Assembly (NCBI GenBank): GCA_966250335.1
Contig: CBINGZ010000001.1
Location: 194,170 to 258,169, forward strand
DNA length: 64,000 nucleotides
Reading direction: 5' to 3'
From: OLB7 sp966250335
GTDB lineage: Bacteria > Bacteroidota > Ignavibacteria > OLB7
The translations under genes were made by a program, and so were the position numbers. The notes under the pieces are model-generated. The model worked only from the letters and a program-made list of their open reading frames with translations, ran no database searches and was not told where the DNA came from. Of the stretch, positions 44,401-52,523 are shown piece by piece; the first letter of the stretch is position 1, and every line of letters begins with the position of its first letter.

Positions 44401-44589
44401 GGCGAGAAGATCCGCCTGACGATCTACGATGCCGCGGGAACCGAGGTGGCGGTGGCCGTCGACGGATACCGCGATGCCGGCCGTCATCAGGCGACCGTTG
44501 ACCTGAGCGCTCTGGCAGCGGGTGTCTACAACTACCGCCTTGTGGTCGGGAACGAAATCCTGACGAGGACTCTGGTCGTCGTCAGATAA
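41410..44589 (+). CDS. Exported phytase-like/ASH-repeat protein with T9SS sorting domain
   Basis: ATG 41410 is preferred (MRLLRYAVLALLVMTAGNLYGQ is the signal peptide); ATG 41362 adds 16 residues. Residues ~30-430 are an 'esterase-like activity of phytase' beta-propeller (EFWGITDRGPNVD, DPWGFDSEGLARAADGSFWLSEEYG, in part; NRGFEGVAITPNGKIY, FLVLEHGERGSQSPK, DKPEGLSVIDPLTIVVSTDNDFG). Choice-of-anchor/ASH domains follow to ~960 (KPVVFKPTAVGDSVCTTVTLYNPGACDLRID etc.). The last ~75 residues are a T9SS sorting domain (QSIPNPARDQAVIGYEL, LTIYDAAGTEV, GVYNYRLVVGNEILTRTLVVV). Total 1059 residues. It is probably a surface-exposed phosphoesterase; the substrate is not readable. A perfect terminator follows. 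Confidence 0.85.
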   Translation: MRLLRYAVLALLVMTAGNLYGQKTELPPAPGHYTIPDASLPFIPGYAPFRIGAMGSGIFYAGGNEFWGITDRGPNVDSGSTTKIFVAPNFQTLLYKMRVMPNGIVRLIDSMYLTRPGGGRTSGLPAPALYGAPETARDTFFNALGTDPWGFDSEGLARAADGSFWLSEEYGASIAHLSRSGEVIERIWPSPTDGLPDVLKKRRSNRGFEGVAITPNGKIYAIVQSGMTNSYSGKTKDDENASEKTELIRFVEYDPNTRTSRMFAYLMDAGYPESGGSGMRRRDVKMGDLVALNNNEFLVLEHGERGSQSPKLIYKISIADATPITTEVFETSPGTFKTLEELTRAQLTSLAGLVPVAKTLVLDLRNAGNGNPSYPAGQDKPEGLSVIDPLTIVVSTDNDFGVVSPNADGKVVQSGKQTDFLVYALKSPLDYQVGPTAEFKGDGVTLSQGAQLFQKEFQCAGSTVTTIPFTITNTSGAELLVKGIDIYRTDTVYGQGVPVYPLLRNAGGLPLPSRDYIVTADPAVAPFTRNRPVDQPFTVEAGKTRTLYINFIPQYPGKRFARLVVRTDGINFVSVDTNATHSVYGDVTPRYGVQTVDLFGRGIGASLSDIAEKGHLPKPVVFKPTAVGDSVCTTVTLYNPGACDLRIDRKQFRLAGGDVGEFNIAEIFSDNPVDQFSDTYIIPAGDSGRVTLCFKPSRSGSRRATILLQTSDSTIHLPGLTERGAYYWDVFGTGRIGLEATVTGFVPSIIDGSIPGKGTASIDNSSRELIRIDSLRIVGPDASEFRMDPAKPWPAVPFAFRPGERLEFAVVHSAAPGSLPGARRADLLLFASTGDTIFIHLKGEAGTRTLTLNPTSLFANTRMPVGKSAFEVLMITNNGTLPLQLGATTITGPNAGNYMLGALPRLVLLPGQTEYLEVTFRPVDRGASTATLTVNGNGTNGPQSVTLGGTGMKIGAPANINATSAVEETVGSNGDRLEQSIPNPARDQAVIGYELRRGEKIRLTIYDAAGTEVAVAVDGYRDAGRHQATVDLSALAAGVYNYRLVVGNEILTRTLVVVR

Positions 44590-44632
44590 TACTCAGAGGC
44601 ATATCTCCCTGTTCACAGGGACTCGAAAAAGA

Positions 44633-44665
44633 GAAAGGGCGCTCACTGATGAGCGCCCTTTCTTT
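44633..44665 (+). terminator. Intrinsic terminator after the phytase-like gene
   Basis: GAAAGGGCGCTCA (44633-44645) pairs perfectly with TGAGCGCCCTTTC (44650-44662) around CTGA, followed by TTT. Confidence 0.88.
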
Positions 44666-44689
44666 ATCCCGGAAACTTGAAAACGCCGC

Positions 44690-44812
44690 AAAAAGGGGCA
44701 AAATCCGATCCAACGTTCATCAAACGGCTGAAATTTCGGTGAAGTTAAATCGGTATTTCATGGAACTTACACCGTTTCAACCCGATTTCATGATTCTGCC
44801 CCTTTATATTAG
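44690..44812. repeat. Long imperfect inverted repeat
   Basis: AAAGGGGCA near 44692 pairs with TGCCCCTTT near 44800. Inner pairs AAACGG/CCGTTT and CGGTGAAGTT/AACTTACACCG continue the stem, giving one ~120-base imperfect hairpin with bulges. It is A/T-richer than the flanking genes. It could be the 5' part of the structured RNA at 44821-44928 or a small palindromic element. Confidence 0.5.
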
Positions 44813-44820
44813 TCGATCTT

Positions 44821-44928
44821 AAAAAGCAAGTCGAGCTCGATGGCAGTGATGAGAATGGGTGAAAACTCCTGAAATCGAGCTACCCGGGGAGATGATACTG
44901 AGGAGGGTCATCTCCCTGGACTTTTTTA
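44821..44928 (+). ncRNA. Candidate structured RNA with H-type pseudoknot and own terminator
   Basis: AGCTCGAT (44834-44841) pairs perfectly with ATCGAGCT (44874-44881). GGGT in the loop (44857-44860) can pair with ACCC at 44882-44885, directly abutting the first stem, which is a classic H-type pseudoknot. It is followed by an intrinsic terminator: CCGGGGAGATGA with TCATCTCCCTGG (one mismatch), then ACTTTTTT ending ~44927. No coding frame fits, and both flanking genes point towards it with their own 3' ends, so it is not a leader. TATATTAG at 44806-44813 could be its -10. I know no Rfam family that matches. Confidence 0.5.
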
Positions 44929-44970
44929 CAGCCGCCCCTTTCCGTTCTATCGTTATCTGACCTGTTGTTT

Positions 44971-45006
44971 CGTGCTGAACAGTTCTGCACTGAACTGTTC
45001 AGCACG
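44971..45006. terminator. Perfect 14-bp inverted repeat at the 3' end of the radical SAM gene
   Basis: CGTGCTGAACAGTT (44971-44984) pairs perfectly with 44993-45006, ending seven bases from the stop of the minus-strand gene. No T-run follows on either strand, so its terminator role is uncertain. Confidence 0.5.
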
Positions 45007-45013
45007 ATACGTT

Positions 45014-46063
45014 TCATGGGAAAAGATCGATCTGCCCCTCCCGCGCGGGACGTCGGAAATGTTCGGTTGTGAGATTGAACTCGGACTGGTTGAGCCCCAG
45101 ACGCCTCGCGGTCATCTTGAAGAGGGAAGAGATCGTCTGCGCCCGCGCTCCCATCCCTTTCATCCGCGCTCCGAACTCCGAGAGATTCAGGCTGCCGTCC
45201 CGCATATCCTCGAGCGCATGTCTGACCTTCGCCGCCCGCGCCGGCTCTTCACGTTCCAGCCAGTCGAGAAAGATGGGACGAACCGCCATAGGGAGCCGAA
45301 CCACGGTAAAGTAGGCGTGTCGAGCTCCCGCGTCGGAGACCGCCTGAAGTATCGAGGGGATCTCGCTGTCGGTAAGGCCCGGTATCAGCGGAGCGACCAT
45401 CGCCCCCACCTGAACGCCGGCATCCGAGAGTTTCCGTATCGCCTGCAATCTCATCTCCGGCGTCGAGGTTCTCGGCTCCAGACGTCTGGCCAGATCTCTG
45501 TCGAGGGTGGTCACGGAGAGGAAGACAGCCGCGCAGTGGTAGCGCGCCAGCTCGGCAAGGAGATCGATATCCCGCGTCACGAGAGCGTTCTTGGTGACGA
45601 TTCCTATGGGATTCCGGAACTCCAGCATCACCTCCAGCACGCTTCGGGAAAGAGCGAACCGGCGCTCGGCGGGCTGGTAGGGGTCGGTCACCCCGCTCAT
45701 CGAGACCACGGTGGGGGACCATGACCGCTTCATCATCTCCGCACGCGCCAGCTTCGCGACATCCCTCTTGACCATGATCTTCGTTTCGAAGTCGATCCCG
45801 GCGTTGAACCCGAGATACTCATGAGTGGGGCGGGCATAGCAGTAGGCGCATCCATGCTCGCAGCCACGGTAGGGGTTCACCGAATGGGTGAAGGGGATAT
45901 CGGGGCTTTTGTTCGTGGCGAACGCGCTCCGCGACGTGTCGTCCAGGAACTGAGTGCGGGGATCGGGTTCATCCGCCAGCGTCTCCCAGCCGTCGTCGAA
46001 CTTCTCGCGCGAGGATGTCAGGAACCGGTTGCCGGTATCGAGCTGCGTTCCGCGTTTCGCCAT
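45014..46063 (-). CDS. PA0069/SplB-like radical SAM protein
   Basis: I choose ATG 46063 (MAKRGTQLDTGNRFLTS); ATG 46117 would add 18 residues of poor quality. The ~349-residue protein has the radical SAM cluster motif CEHGCAYCYARPTHEYLG (C-x3-C-x2-C), preceded by NPYRGC, typical of the PA0069/Rv2578c family. Other family segments are VSMSGVTDPYQPAERR, GIVTKNALVTRDIDLL, FLSVTTLDRDLARRLEPR and MVAPLIPGLTDSEIP. It binds a [4Fe-4S] cluster and S-adenosylmethionine; it is related to spore photoproduct lyase, but the substrate is unknown. Its 5' end faces the M61 peptidase gene divergently. Confidence 0.88.
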   Translation of the reverse strand: MAKRGTQLDTGNRFLTSSREKFDDGWETLADEPDPRTQFLDDTSRSAFATNKSPDIPFTHSVNPYRGCEHGCAYCYARPTHEYLGFNAGIDFETKIMVKRDVAKLARAEMMKRSWSPTVVSMSGVTDPYQPAERRFALSRSVLEVMLEFRNPIGIVTKNALVTRDIDLLAELARYHCAAVFLSVTTLDRDLARRLEPRTSTPEMRLQAIRKLSDAGVQVGAMVAPLIPGLTDSEIPSILQAVSDAGARHAYFTVVRLPMAVRPIFLDWLEREEPARAAKVRHALEDMRDGSLNLSEFGARMKGMGARAQTISSLFKMTARRLGLNQSEFNLTTEHFRRPAREGQIDLFP

Positions 46064-46224
46064 GTCTATACGTAGGGATTCCCTGTGTGGATTGGGTCGA
46101 AACGTTCCCGCCGACAATTACCGTAGGAGGGGCTTCTTCCGTTTCTTTATTTTCGTCGTTCGTTCCTGCCGCCTGATCACCGTACGACCTGTTCATCTCA
46201 GGGGGCACCAGATTCGTCAGAACC

Positions 46225-48054
46225 ATGATCCGCTACACTCTCACGCTCGACCGTCCATCGACTCATCTCTTCCATGTTTCCATCGACCTTGAAACGGGGG
46301 GGGAGGAGTTCATCGATCTGGAGTTCCCCGCCTGGTCTCCCGGCCGGTATTTCATCTACGATTTCGCCCGCAACGTTCAGAATCTCGGCGCCTTGTCGGC
46401 CGACGGATCGGCGCTCCCCTTCGAGAAAATCAGAAAGGGAACGTGGAGAATCGATTGCCGCGGCGCCGATGCGGTCCGTCTGGAGTACCGGATGTACGGC
46501 GACACCCTGGGAGGCACGTTCTCCCAGCTCGACGACCGTCACGCGGCGATCAACGGCTCCTCGGTGTTCGGATATATCGTGGGACGAATCCCGGAGCCGA
46601 TCGAACTCGAGATAGCCGCCCCTTCCGACTGGAAGATCTACACCTCCCTCCGGAAACGCCGCAGGAACGGACGAACCCTCTACGCGGCCGAGAACTACGA
46701 CCTCCTGATCGATTCTCCGATCGAGATCGGGAACCCGATCGCCCGCAAGTTCATCCTGGACGGCATCACCTATCACGTCGTGGTCGATATCGCGTCAGGC
46801 TCCGGCGCGGAGAAGAGCGCCGAGACGATGAAACGGATCGACAGGTTCACGGCCGACACGGAGAAGACGGTGGCCGCCTATACGGCGACGTTCGGCAGAC
46901 CGGAGTTCGATGCCTACTACTTCCTCGTCAATATAGACCCGTACGCCCCGAATGGTGACGGCATGGAACATCTTGCCTCGACCCGGCTGGTGATCAACGG
47001 GTTCATCACCGATGACGATCACTACAATGATCTTGTCGGGGTGATGTCGCACGAGTTCTTCCATATCTGGAACGTCAAGCGGATGAGACCGGCCGAGCTC
47101 GGTCCGTTCGAGTATGACCGGGAGAGCCACACCACGCTCCTCTGGTTCGCCGAGGGGTTCACCCAGTACTACGGCCATCTGATGGCGCGCAGGGGAGGGG
47201 CCTGGGACGATCGCCATTTCTACAAAACACTCGCCGGCGAGATCAACATGGTCGACAGATCGCCGGGCCGGGCCCACAGAAATCTGCGGGAATCGAGCTT
47301 CGACACCTGGCATATGGGAAGCGCCAGAAATCCGGCGGCGGGAGGAAGCAACTACCGGAACACCTACGTCAACTACTATCATAAGGGAGCCGTCGCCGCT
47401 CTAGCTCTCGATATGGAGATACGGCGTCTGACAGGTGATCGCAAGTCTCTCGACGATCTTATGATCCGGCTCTACGAAACCAGCTACGCCGACACCGGGA
47501 TCGGCGACTACTTCCTGCGCGGCCGGGGATATACCGAACACGATATCTACGATGCCGTGGAAGCGGTGGCCGGTCCGGAGGCGCTGGCGTTTCTGAGAAG
47601 GATGGTGGAGACGACCGATGAGATCGATTACGAGGGGGCGCTGAGCCATGTCGGCCTGAAGCTTCAGCGGGGGAGAGAAGCACGCAAGGAGGAGAAGCCG
47701 CTTCCTCCCTTCACCGGAATCATCGTTGCCGACCCGAAGTCGCGCGGCACGCGTGAGCTGATCAGCGTCGCGAACGTGCTGGCGGGCTCACCGGCCGAGG
47801 CCGCGGGCCTGAGCGTCGGCGACGTGCTGCTGGCCCTTGACGGTGACAGGGTCGACGGCAGGACATGGGAGCAGGTGATGGAAACCAGACGCTCGGGAGA
47901 GACGATCGAGATCACCCTCTTCCGCGGCCCCCGTCTCCTCACTCTCCGGATGAAGACCGATGAGAGGGATACCCGTCCCTTCCGGATCGAAACCGACAAG
48001 AACGCCGTGACCGCACGGAAACGTTCGTTGAAACGGTGGCTGTCGGGGAAATAA
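46225..48054 (+). CDS. M61-family glycyl aminopeptidase-like zinc peptidase with PDZ domain
   Basis: The 609-residue protein starts MIRYTLTLDRPSTHLFHVSI with the M61 N-terminal beta domain and LEFPAWSPGRYFIYDFARN. The catalytic region has GVMSHEFFHIWNVKRMRP (HExxH) and LLWFAEGFTQYYGHL, whose Glu is the third zinc ligand. Near the C-terminus (residues ~485-575) a PDZ domain is seen (LISVANVLAGSPAEAAGLSVGDVLLALDGDRVDG, quoted in part). No signal peptide is obvious, so it is probably cytoplasmic. M61 enzymes remove N-terminal Gly/Ala from peptides. Confidence 0.9.
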   Translation: MIRYTLTLDRPSTHLFHVSIDLETGGEEFIDLEFPAWSPGRYFIYDFARNVQNLGALSADGSALPFEKIRKGTWRIDCRGADAVRLEYRMYGDTLGGTFSQLDDRHAAINGSSVFGYIVGRIPEPIELEIAAPSDWKIYTSLRKRRRNGRTLYAAENYDLLIDSPIEIGNPIARKFILDGITYHVVVDIASGSGAEKSAETMKRIDRFTADTEKTVAAYTATFGRPEFDAYYFLVNIDPYAPNGDGMEHLASTRLVINGFITDDDHYNDLVGVMSHEFFHIWNVKRMRPAELGPFEYDRESHTTLLWFAEGFTQYYGHLMARRGGAWDDRHFYKTLAGEINMVDRSPGRAHRNLRESSFDTWHMGSARNPAAGGSNYRNTYVNYYHKGAVAALALDMEIRRLTGDRKSLDDLMIRLYETSYADTGIGDYFLRGRGYTEHDIYDAVEAVAGPEALAFLRRMVETTDEIDYEGALSHVGLKLQRGREARKEEKPLPPFTGIIVADPKSRGTRELISVANVLAGSPAEAAGLSVGDVLLALDGDRVDGRTWEQVMETRRSGETIEITLFRGPRLLTLRMKTDERDTRPFRIETDKNAVTARKRSLKRWLSGK

Positions 48055-48198
48055 TCTCCCCGACATTTACATTTCAACACCAACAAGAAGTACCGGCGGC
48101 ACCTCGCGATTACGTATTTTAGTCGTTTCCATTCGTTTGCATCCGTCCCTGGGCGGAGAACCGACCCGGGAGAACTCTACAAGATACAGGTCCCCGCC

Positions 48199-49743
48199 GT
48201 GACTCACTCAGAGCGTATTCTGATCCTCGACTACGGATCGCAGTACACGCAGTTGATCGCTCGGAAGGTCCGTGAATGCGGAGTATACGCCGAGATCCAC
48301 CCCTTCAATTTTCCCCTGGAAAAGATTATCGAGATGGCGCCGATCGGGATTATCCTGTCGGGAGGGCCGTCATCGGTCTATGAGGAAGGGGCGCCGCACT
48401 CCGATCCCGGAATCTTCAAGCTCGACAGCCCCGTACTCGGCATCTGCTACGGCCTTCAGCTGATGGCCGAACAACTGGGAGGAAGCGTCGACTCCTCAGC
48501 CAAACGCGAGTTCGGTCGAGCGGAGCTGAAGGTCGATGATCCTTCCAACGAACTGCTGAACGGGCTCCCCGAACATATGCAGGTCTGGATGAGCCACGGC
48601 GATTCGCTGACCGCCCTTCCCGAAGGGTTCGAGGTCGTGGCCCACACCGATAACGCGCCGATCTGCGTGATCGCCAGCCCGGAACGCCGCATCTTCGGTG
48701 TCCAGTTCCACCCGGAAGTCCATCACACCCCGCACGGCATCGATCTCCTCCGAAACTTCGTCTTCAATATCTGCAAGGCGACCGGCGGATGGAACGCCGC
48801 GGCCTTCATCGAGGAGGCGAAACGGGAGATCCGGGAGAAGGTGGGTGAGGGAAAAGTGATCTGCGCCCTCTCCGGAGGAGTCGATTCAAGCGTCCTGGCT
48901 GTCCTTCTTCATGAGGCGATCGGCGACCAGGTTCTCTGTATTCATATCGACAACGGTCTGATGCGGGCCGGTGAATCGCAGGAGGTCGTCAGGATCTTCC
49001 GTGAGCAGTACAACATCCCCCTCGACTTCGTCGACGCCAGCAATCTTTTTCTCGAACGCCTTTCGGGTGTAACAGATCCGGAAAAGAAACGAAAGATCAT
49101 CGGCGCGACCTTTATCGAGGTATTCGAGGAGGAAGCGAAGAAATTTTCCGATGCGGCATGGCTGGCTCAGGGAACCCTCTATCCCGACGTTATCGAGTCG
49201 GTCTCCTTCAAGGGACCGTCGGTGACGATCAAGTCGCATCACAATGTCGGAGGACTCCCGGAGCGGATGAACCTGAAGCTTCTTGAACCGTTGCGTGAGC
49301 TTTTCAAGGATGAAGTCCGCGCCGTCGGCCGTGAGCTCGGGTTACCTGCCGCACTGCTGGAGCGCCATCCGTTCCCCGGTCCCGGCCTGGCCGTTCGAGT
49401 GCTGGGTGAAGTGACCCGCGAACGTTGCGATGTTCTCCGCCGCGCCGATACCATTTTCCTGGAGGAGCTGCATCGCGCCGGACAGTACAATCTCATCTGG
49501 CAGGCCTTCTGCGTCCTGCTTCCGATCTCCTCGGTCGGAGTGATGGGGGATGTCCGGACCTACGAGAACGTCTGCGCTCTCCGCGCGGTAACCAGCACCG
49601 ACGGAATGACGGCCGACTGGGCCCATGTTCCGTACCAGGTTCTGGGAACGGTTTCCAGCCGCATCATCAATGAGGTCAGGGGCATCAATCGTGTCGTGTA
49701 CGATGTCAGCTCCAAACCGCCGGCAACCATTGAATGGGAGTAA
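48199..49743 (+). CDS. guaA: GMP synthase (glutamine-hydrolysing)
   Basis: GTG 48199 starts a 514-residue, full-length GuaA. The class I amidotransferase domain has ILDYGSQYTQLIARKVRE, the nucleophile Cys in GICYGLQLMAEQLGG and the His/Glu pair in GVQFHPEVHHTPHG. The ATP-pyrophosphatase domain has the P-loop ALSGGVDSSVLA, and the dimerisation domain has the HPFPGPGLAVRVLGEVT signature and a C-terminal SSKPPATIEWE. It converts XMP to GMP with glutamine and ATP. It lies 48 bases upstream of pepA. Confidence 0.97.
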   Translation: MTHSERILILDYGSQYTQLIARKVRECGVYAEIHPFNFPLEKIIEMAPIGIILSGGPSSVYEEGAPHSDPGIFKLDSPVLGICYGLQLMAEQLGGSVDSSAKREFGRAELKVDDPSNELLNGLPEHMQVWMSHGDSLTALPEGFEVVAHTDNAPICVIASPERRIFGVQFHPEVHHTPHGIDLLRNFVFNICKATGGWNAAAFIEEAKREIREKVGEGKVICALSGGVDSSVLAVLLHEAIGDQVLCIHIDNGLMRAGESQEVVRIFREQYNIPLDFVDASNLFLERLSGVTDPEKKRKIIGATFIEVFEEEAKKFSDAAWLAQGTLYPDVIESVSFKGPSVTIKSHHNVGGLPERMNLKLLEPLRELFKDEVRAVGRELGLPAALLERHPFPGPGLAVRVLGEVTRERCDVLRRADTIFLEELHRAGQYNLIWQAFCVLLPISSVGVMGDVRTYENVCALRAVTSTDGMTADWAHVPYQVLGTVSSRIINEVRGINRVVYDVSSKPPATIEWE

Positions 49744-49791
49744 GCCGGACCATCCATCATACCTTTCTCTTCACCGCATTATCACACCTCT

Positions 49792-51288
49792 ATGGACCTG
49801 TCAGTTCTCAAGCTGAACCTCGAAAAGATCAACGCCGACGCGGTGGCAATCTTCGTCCCACAGGATAGGAAATCCTTCTGGGAGGATCAGCCGGAGCTGG
49901 CATCGCTCCGCGAGGTAACTTCTCTTCTCTTCGGAACCGCCGATTTCGGCGGCGCGCGCGACACCGGTAACGTGGTCTACACCGGCTGGAAGAACCTTCC
50001 ACGCCTCATTCTCGTCGGAATCGGCGAGTCGGCCAAGGTTTCTCCGGAGTTTCTGCGGCGTGCCGCGGCCGGCGCCGTTCAGAAGGCGACCTCGCTGAAG
50101 TGCAGACATCTCGCCGTCGTCTTCCCGGCCGGCCTGCTCGCCGATACGGTGGAGGCGGCTCAGGCGGTCGCCGAAGGGGCGAAGCTCGGCGGATATTCCT
50201 ACGATCACTATTTCACCGAGAAGTTCGCTTCCTCTCCGGCGGTCTATGTCGAGAAGACGACGGTGCTCGTGGGAGGGGAGGCCGATATTAAAGAGGTGAA
50301 GAAGGGGGTGGAGATAGGTGATGCGATCGCCAACGGCGTCATCCTTGCCCGCGACCTCGTCAACGAGCCCTCCAACGATCTCTATCCGGAAGCCCTTGCC
50401 GCTCGCGCGCAGAATCTGTCCCAGCACGGCGTGAAAGTCACGACGCTGAGCAAGCAGCAGATCACCAAGCTCGGCATGGGTGGCCTGCTGGCGGTGAACC
50501 AGGGGAGTGTTCGTCCCCCGAGCTTCATCATCATGGAGTACATGAAAGGGAAGAAGGGAGTCGCCCCGATCGTCTTCGTCGGCAAGGGAATCACCTTCGA
50601 CACCGGCGGCATCTCGATCAAGCCGGCTGCAGGGATGGGAGAGATGAAAACCGACATGGGTGGAGCAGCTGCCGTGATCGGCGCCCTCCGCGCCATTGCC
50701 GAGTTGAAGCTTCCCGTGAACGTCGTCGGTCTGGTTCCGACTACCGAGAACATGCCTTCCGGAAGCGCCTACAAGCCGGGCGACGTCATCCGATTCATGA
50801 ACGGCAAGACGGCCGAGATCGACAACACCGATGCTGAAGGAAGACTGATCCTGGCCGACGCTCTTACCTATGCCGACCGCTACAAGCCGCAGGCCGTCGT
50901 CGACCTGGCGACCCTGACCGGCGCCTGCGTGATCGCGCTCGGCAGCGTCGCCTCCGGTCTCATGGGGAACACACCCGCGTTCAACGCCCGGATCCGTGAA
51001 GCAGGGGAGAGGACCTACGACCGTGTCGTGGAACTTCCGATCTGGGAGGAGTACGAGGAACAGATCAAGAGCGACATCGCCGACGTCAAGAACGCCGGTG
51101 GCCGTGCTGCCGGCACCATCACCGCGGCCCTCTTCCTGCAGCACTTCATCGGTGATTATCCCTGGGCCCATCTCGACATCGCAGGAACCGCCTCTCTCCC
51201 CAAGGGATCGGGCTATCTTCCGAAGGGAGGATCAGGCGCCGGCGTTCGCCTCCTTGTCGACATGGTCCGCAACTGGCAGCCGCTCTAA
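49792..51288 (+). CDS. pepA: Leucyl aminopeptidase (M17)
   Basis: The 498-residue cytosol aminopeptidase has all M17 features: VNEPSNDLYPEALAARA, FVGKGITFDTGGISIKPAAGM (metal-binding Lys and Asp), MKTDMGGAAAVIGA and the signature NTDAEGRLILADALTYA, then ATLTGACVIALG. It is a dinuclear metal hexamer that removes N-terminal residues; in some bacteria PepA also binds DNA. It follows guaA closely and is the last gene before the probable origin of replication. Confidence 0.96.
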   Translation: MDLSVLKLNLEKINADAVAIFVPQDRKSFWEDQPELASLREVTSLLFGTADFGGARDTGNVVYTGWKNLPRLILVGIGESAKVSPEFLRRAAAGAVQKATSLKCRHLAVVFPAGLLADTVEAAQAVAEGAKLGGYSYDHYFTEKFASSPAVYVEKTTVLVGGEADIKEVKKGVEIGDAIANGVILARDLVNEPSNDLYPEALAARAQNLSQHGVKVTTLSKQQITKLGMGGLLAVNQGSVRPPSFIIMEYMKGKKGVAPIVFVGKGITFDTGGISIKPAAGMGEMKTDMGGAAAVIGALRAIAELKLPVNVVGLVPTTENMPSGSAYKPGDVIRFMNGKTAEIDNTDAEGRLILADALTYADRYKPQAVVDLATLTGACVIALGSVASGLMGNTPAFNARIREAGERTYDRVVELPIWEEYEEQIKSDIADVKNAGGRAAGTITAALFLQHFIGDYPWAHLDIAGTASLPKGSGYLPKGGSGAGVRLLVDMVRNWQPL

Positions 51289-51389
51289 CGCCTTTCACTG
51301 AAAGAGTTCGACACTACCCGCCCCCCATTCTCATCGACGGCATCGTTCCCATAAAGGACGATGCCGTTTTTCTTTGCGCGGAGGAGAAC

Positions 51390-51801
51390 TTTTCCACTCC
51401 CTTCACGTGTTTCTTCTTCAGGAAGATGTTCCACATTCCTTCCACATCCGGTTCCAGGTTGACCTTCCCGGAAGCACCATTCTCCTTCCGCGATATGGTC
51501 ACCTGAAACCGGCGTTTTTCCTGAATTTTACACCAGCGTTATCCACATCCTTTTCCACATATTCAGATACATACGCTGAAAAACTGCTGGAATACGTGTG
51601 GTTATCTCCACCCTCCCCGACTTGCTCTCTGGAGCTATCCACACTCCTATGGAAAACTCTGAGGTTTTCCACTTTTTATCCCGAGAGAGCTTCGTCGAAA
51701 AAAGGCCGAATTCTCTCTAAAAGCCGCCCTTCTTTCCACATTCGCGCCAATTTTCCACTGATCCACATTCTCATCATAACCATTATAATATTGTTTTATA
51801 G
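51390..51801. other. oriC: Probable chromosome replication origin (oriC): DnaA-box cluster with AT-rich element
   Basis: This gene-free region holds about ten 9-mers close to the DnaA box TTWTNCACA, all on the + strand. Two are exact (TTATCCACA 51539-51547, TTTTCCACA 51551-51559). Six have one mismatch (51390 TTTTCCACT, 51635 CTATCCACA, 51665 TTTTCCACT, 51732 CTTTCCACA, 51751 TTTTCCACT, 51759 TGATCCACA). Weaker ones are at 51427 and 51438. The cluster is followed by an AT-rich stretch (51768-51801) suited to be the unwinding element. parS sites at 57.1 and 59.0 kb and mnmE/mnmG nearby support the call. Confidence 0.75.
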
Positions 51802-51844
51802 GCAGCAGATAATAAGAAGAGTTTGAAGAGAAGAACAACGGATG

Positions 51845-51901
51845 GTTCTGTCAGGTCTTCAAGACATAGTGTTTATCGCTATAGAGATTTTCTGACAGAA
51901 C
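51845..51901 (+). promoter_or_regulatory. Perfect 10-bp inverted repeat upstream of hsp20
   Basis: GTTCTGTCAG (51845-51854) and CTGACAGAAC (51892-51901) are perfect complements 37 bases apart, enclosing a small GTCTT/AAGAC hairpin. They end 78 bases before the hsp20 start. It could be a heat-shock operator or a 5' UTR thermosensor; it does not match CIRCE. Confidence 0.45.
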
Positions 51902-51979
51902 GACATGGATTCAGACAAAAAGAGTAATGGCACACTCCTTGTAGAGATCTTCTACTCACAACACACAGGAGAAGATTCT

Positions 51980-52417
51980 ATGACAGGCCAGTTTGATCTG
52001 CTGAGAGAGATTGAAGATTTTGCGAACAGATTCAAGGGGTATATGAAGGACGTGGATCCGTCCGGCAAGGAGCAGAAGGGAGACTCCTCCCCGGTTCGCA
52101 TCCCTATCTCGATCTACCGCGACGCTCAGACACTCTACGTCGAGCTTGAGATACCGGGGGTGCGCAAGGAGGATGTGGAAATCAATATAGTCGGTGATGC
52201 TCTTGAGGTGTCAGGGAGGAAGGAGGCCCGCAACGGCTATTCCGTTCTGGCCCAGGAACGCTGGTTCGGCGCCTTCCGGCGTCAGGTCCGTATTCCGGAG
52301 AGCAGGGCGTTCGATCTGAGCAGGGCTGCCGCATCGTTCGAGAACGGCCTCCTCAAGATCGCTGTTCCGCGTATCGAGGCTCAGGAATCGCCGCGCGTTT
52401 CCGTTCCGATCCAGTAG
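51980..52417 (+). CDS. hsp20: Small heat-shock protein (Hsp20/alpha-crystallin family)
   Basis: ATG 51980 has a well-placed AGGAGA (eight bases) and gives 145 residues; the frame opens 25 codons earlier without a good ribosome-binding site. The alpha-crystallin domain spans ~40-135 (VRIPISIYRDAQTLYVELEIPGVRKEDVEI, in part) with the signature FENGLLKIAVP, and ends with the short I-x-I/V-like tail VSVPI. It is an ATP-independent holdase for unfolding proteins in the cytoplasm. It is followed 106 bases later by dnaK, to which it would hand substrates. Confidence 0.92.
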   Translation: MTGQFDLLREIEDFANRFKGYMKDVDPSGKEQKGDSSPVRIPISIYRDAQTLYVELEIPGVRKEDVEINIVGDALEVSGRKEARNGYSVLAQERWFGAFRRQVRIPESRAFDLSRAAASFENGLLKIAVPRIEAQESPRVSVPIQ

Positions 52418-52523
52418 CGGCACCAAGTCGGCATCATCGTCTGTTTATCGAGCAGACCTAACCATACCATACAGATACATGACCCGGGTTGTCCCCCGGG
52501 AAGTTTTCAAGGAGAGCTAGACA

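Noticed and set aside
44834..44928. Hammerhead ribozyme or fluoride riboswitch identity for the pseudoknot RNA
   Set aside because: GTGATGAG..GAAA recalls a hammerhead core but the conserved CUGANGA has the wrong first base and the three-stem layout is absent; GATGGCA recalls crcB RNA but the required stems do not form and no downstream gene exists.
51374..51826. 150-codon + strand frame in the pepA-hsp20 gap
   Set aside because: It consists of translated DnaA-box and AT-rich sequence; no ribosome-binding site and no homology features.
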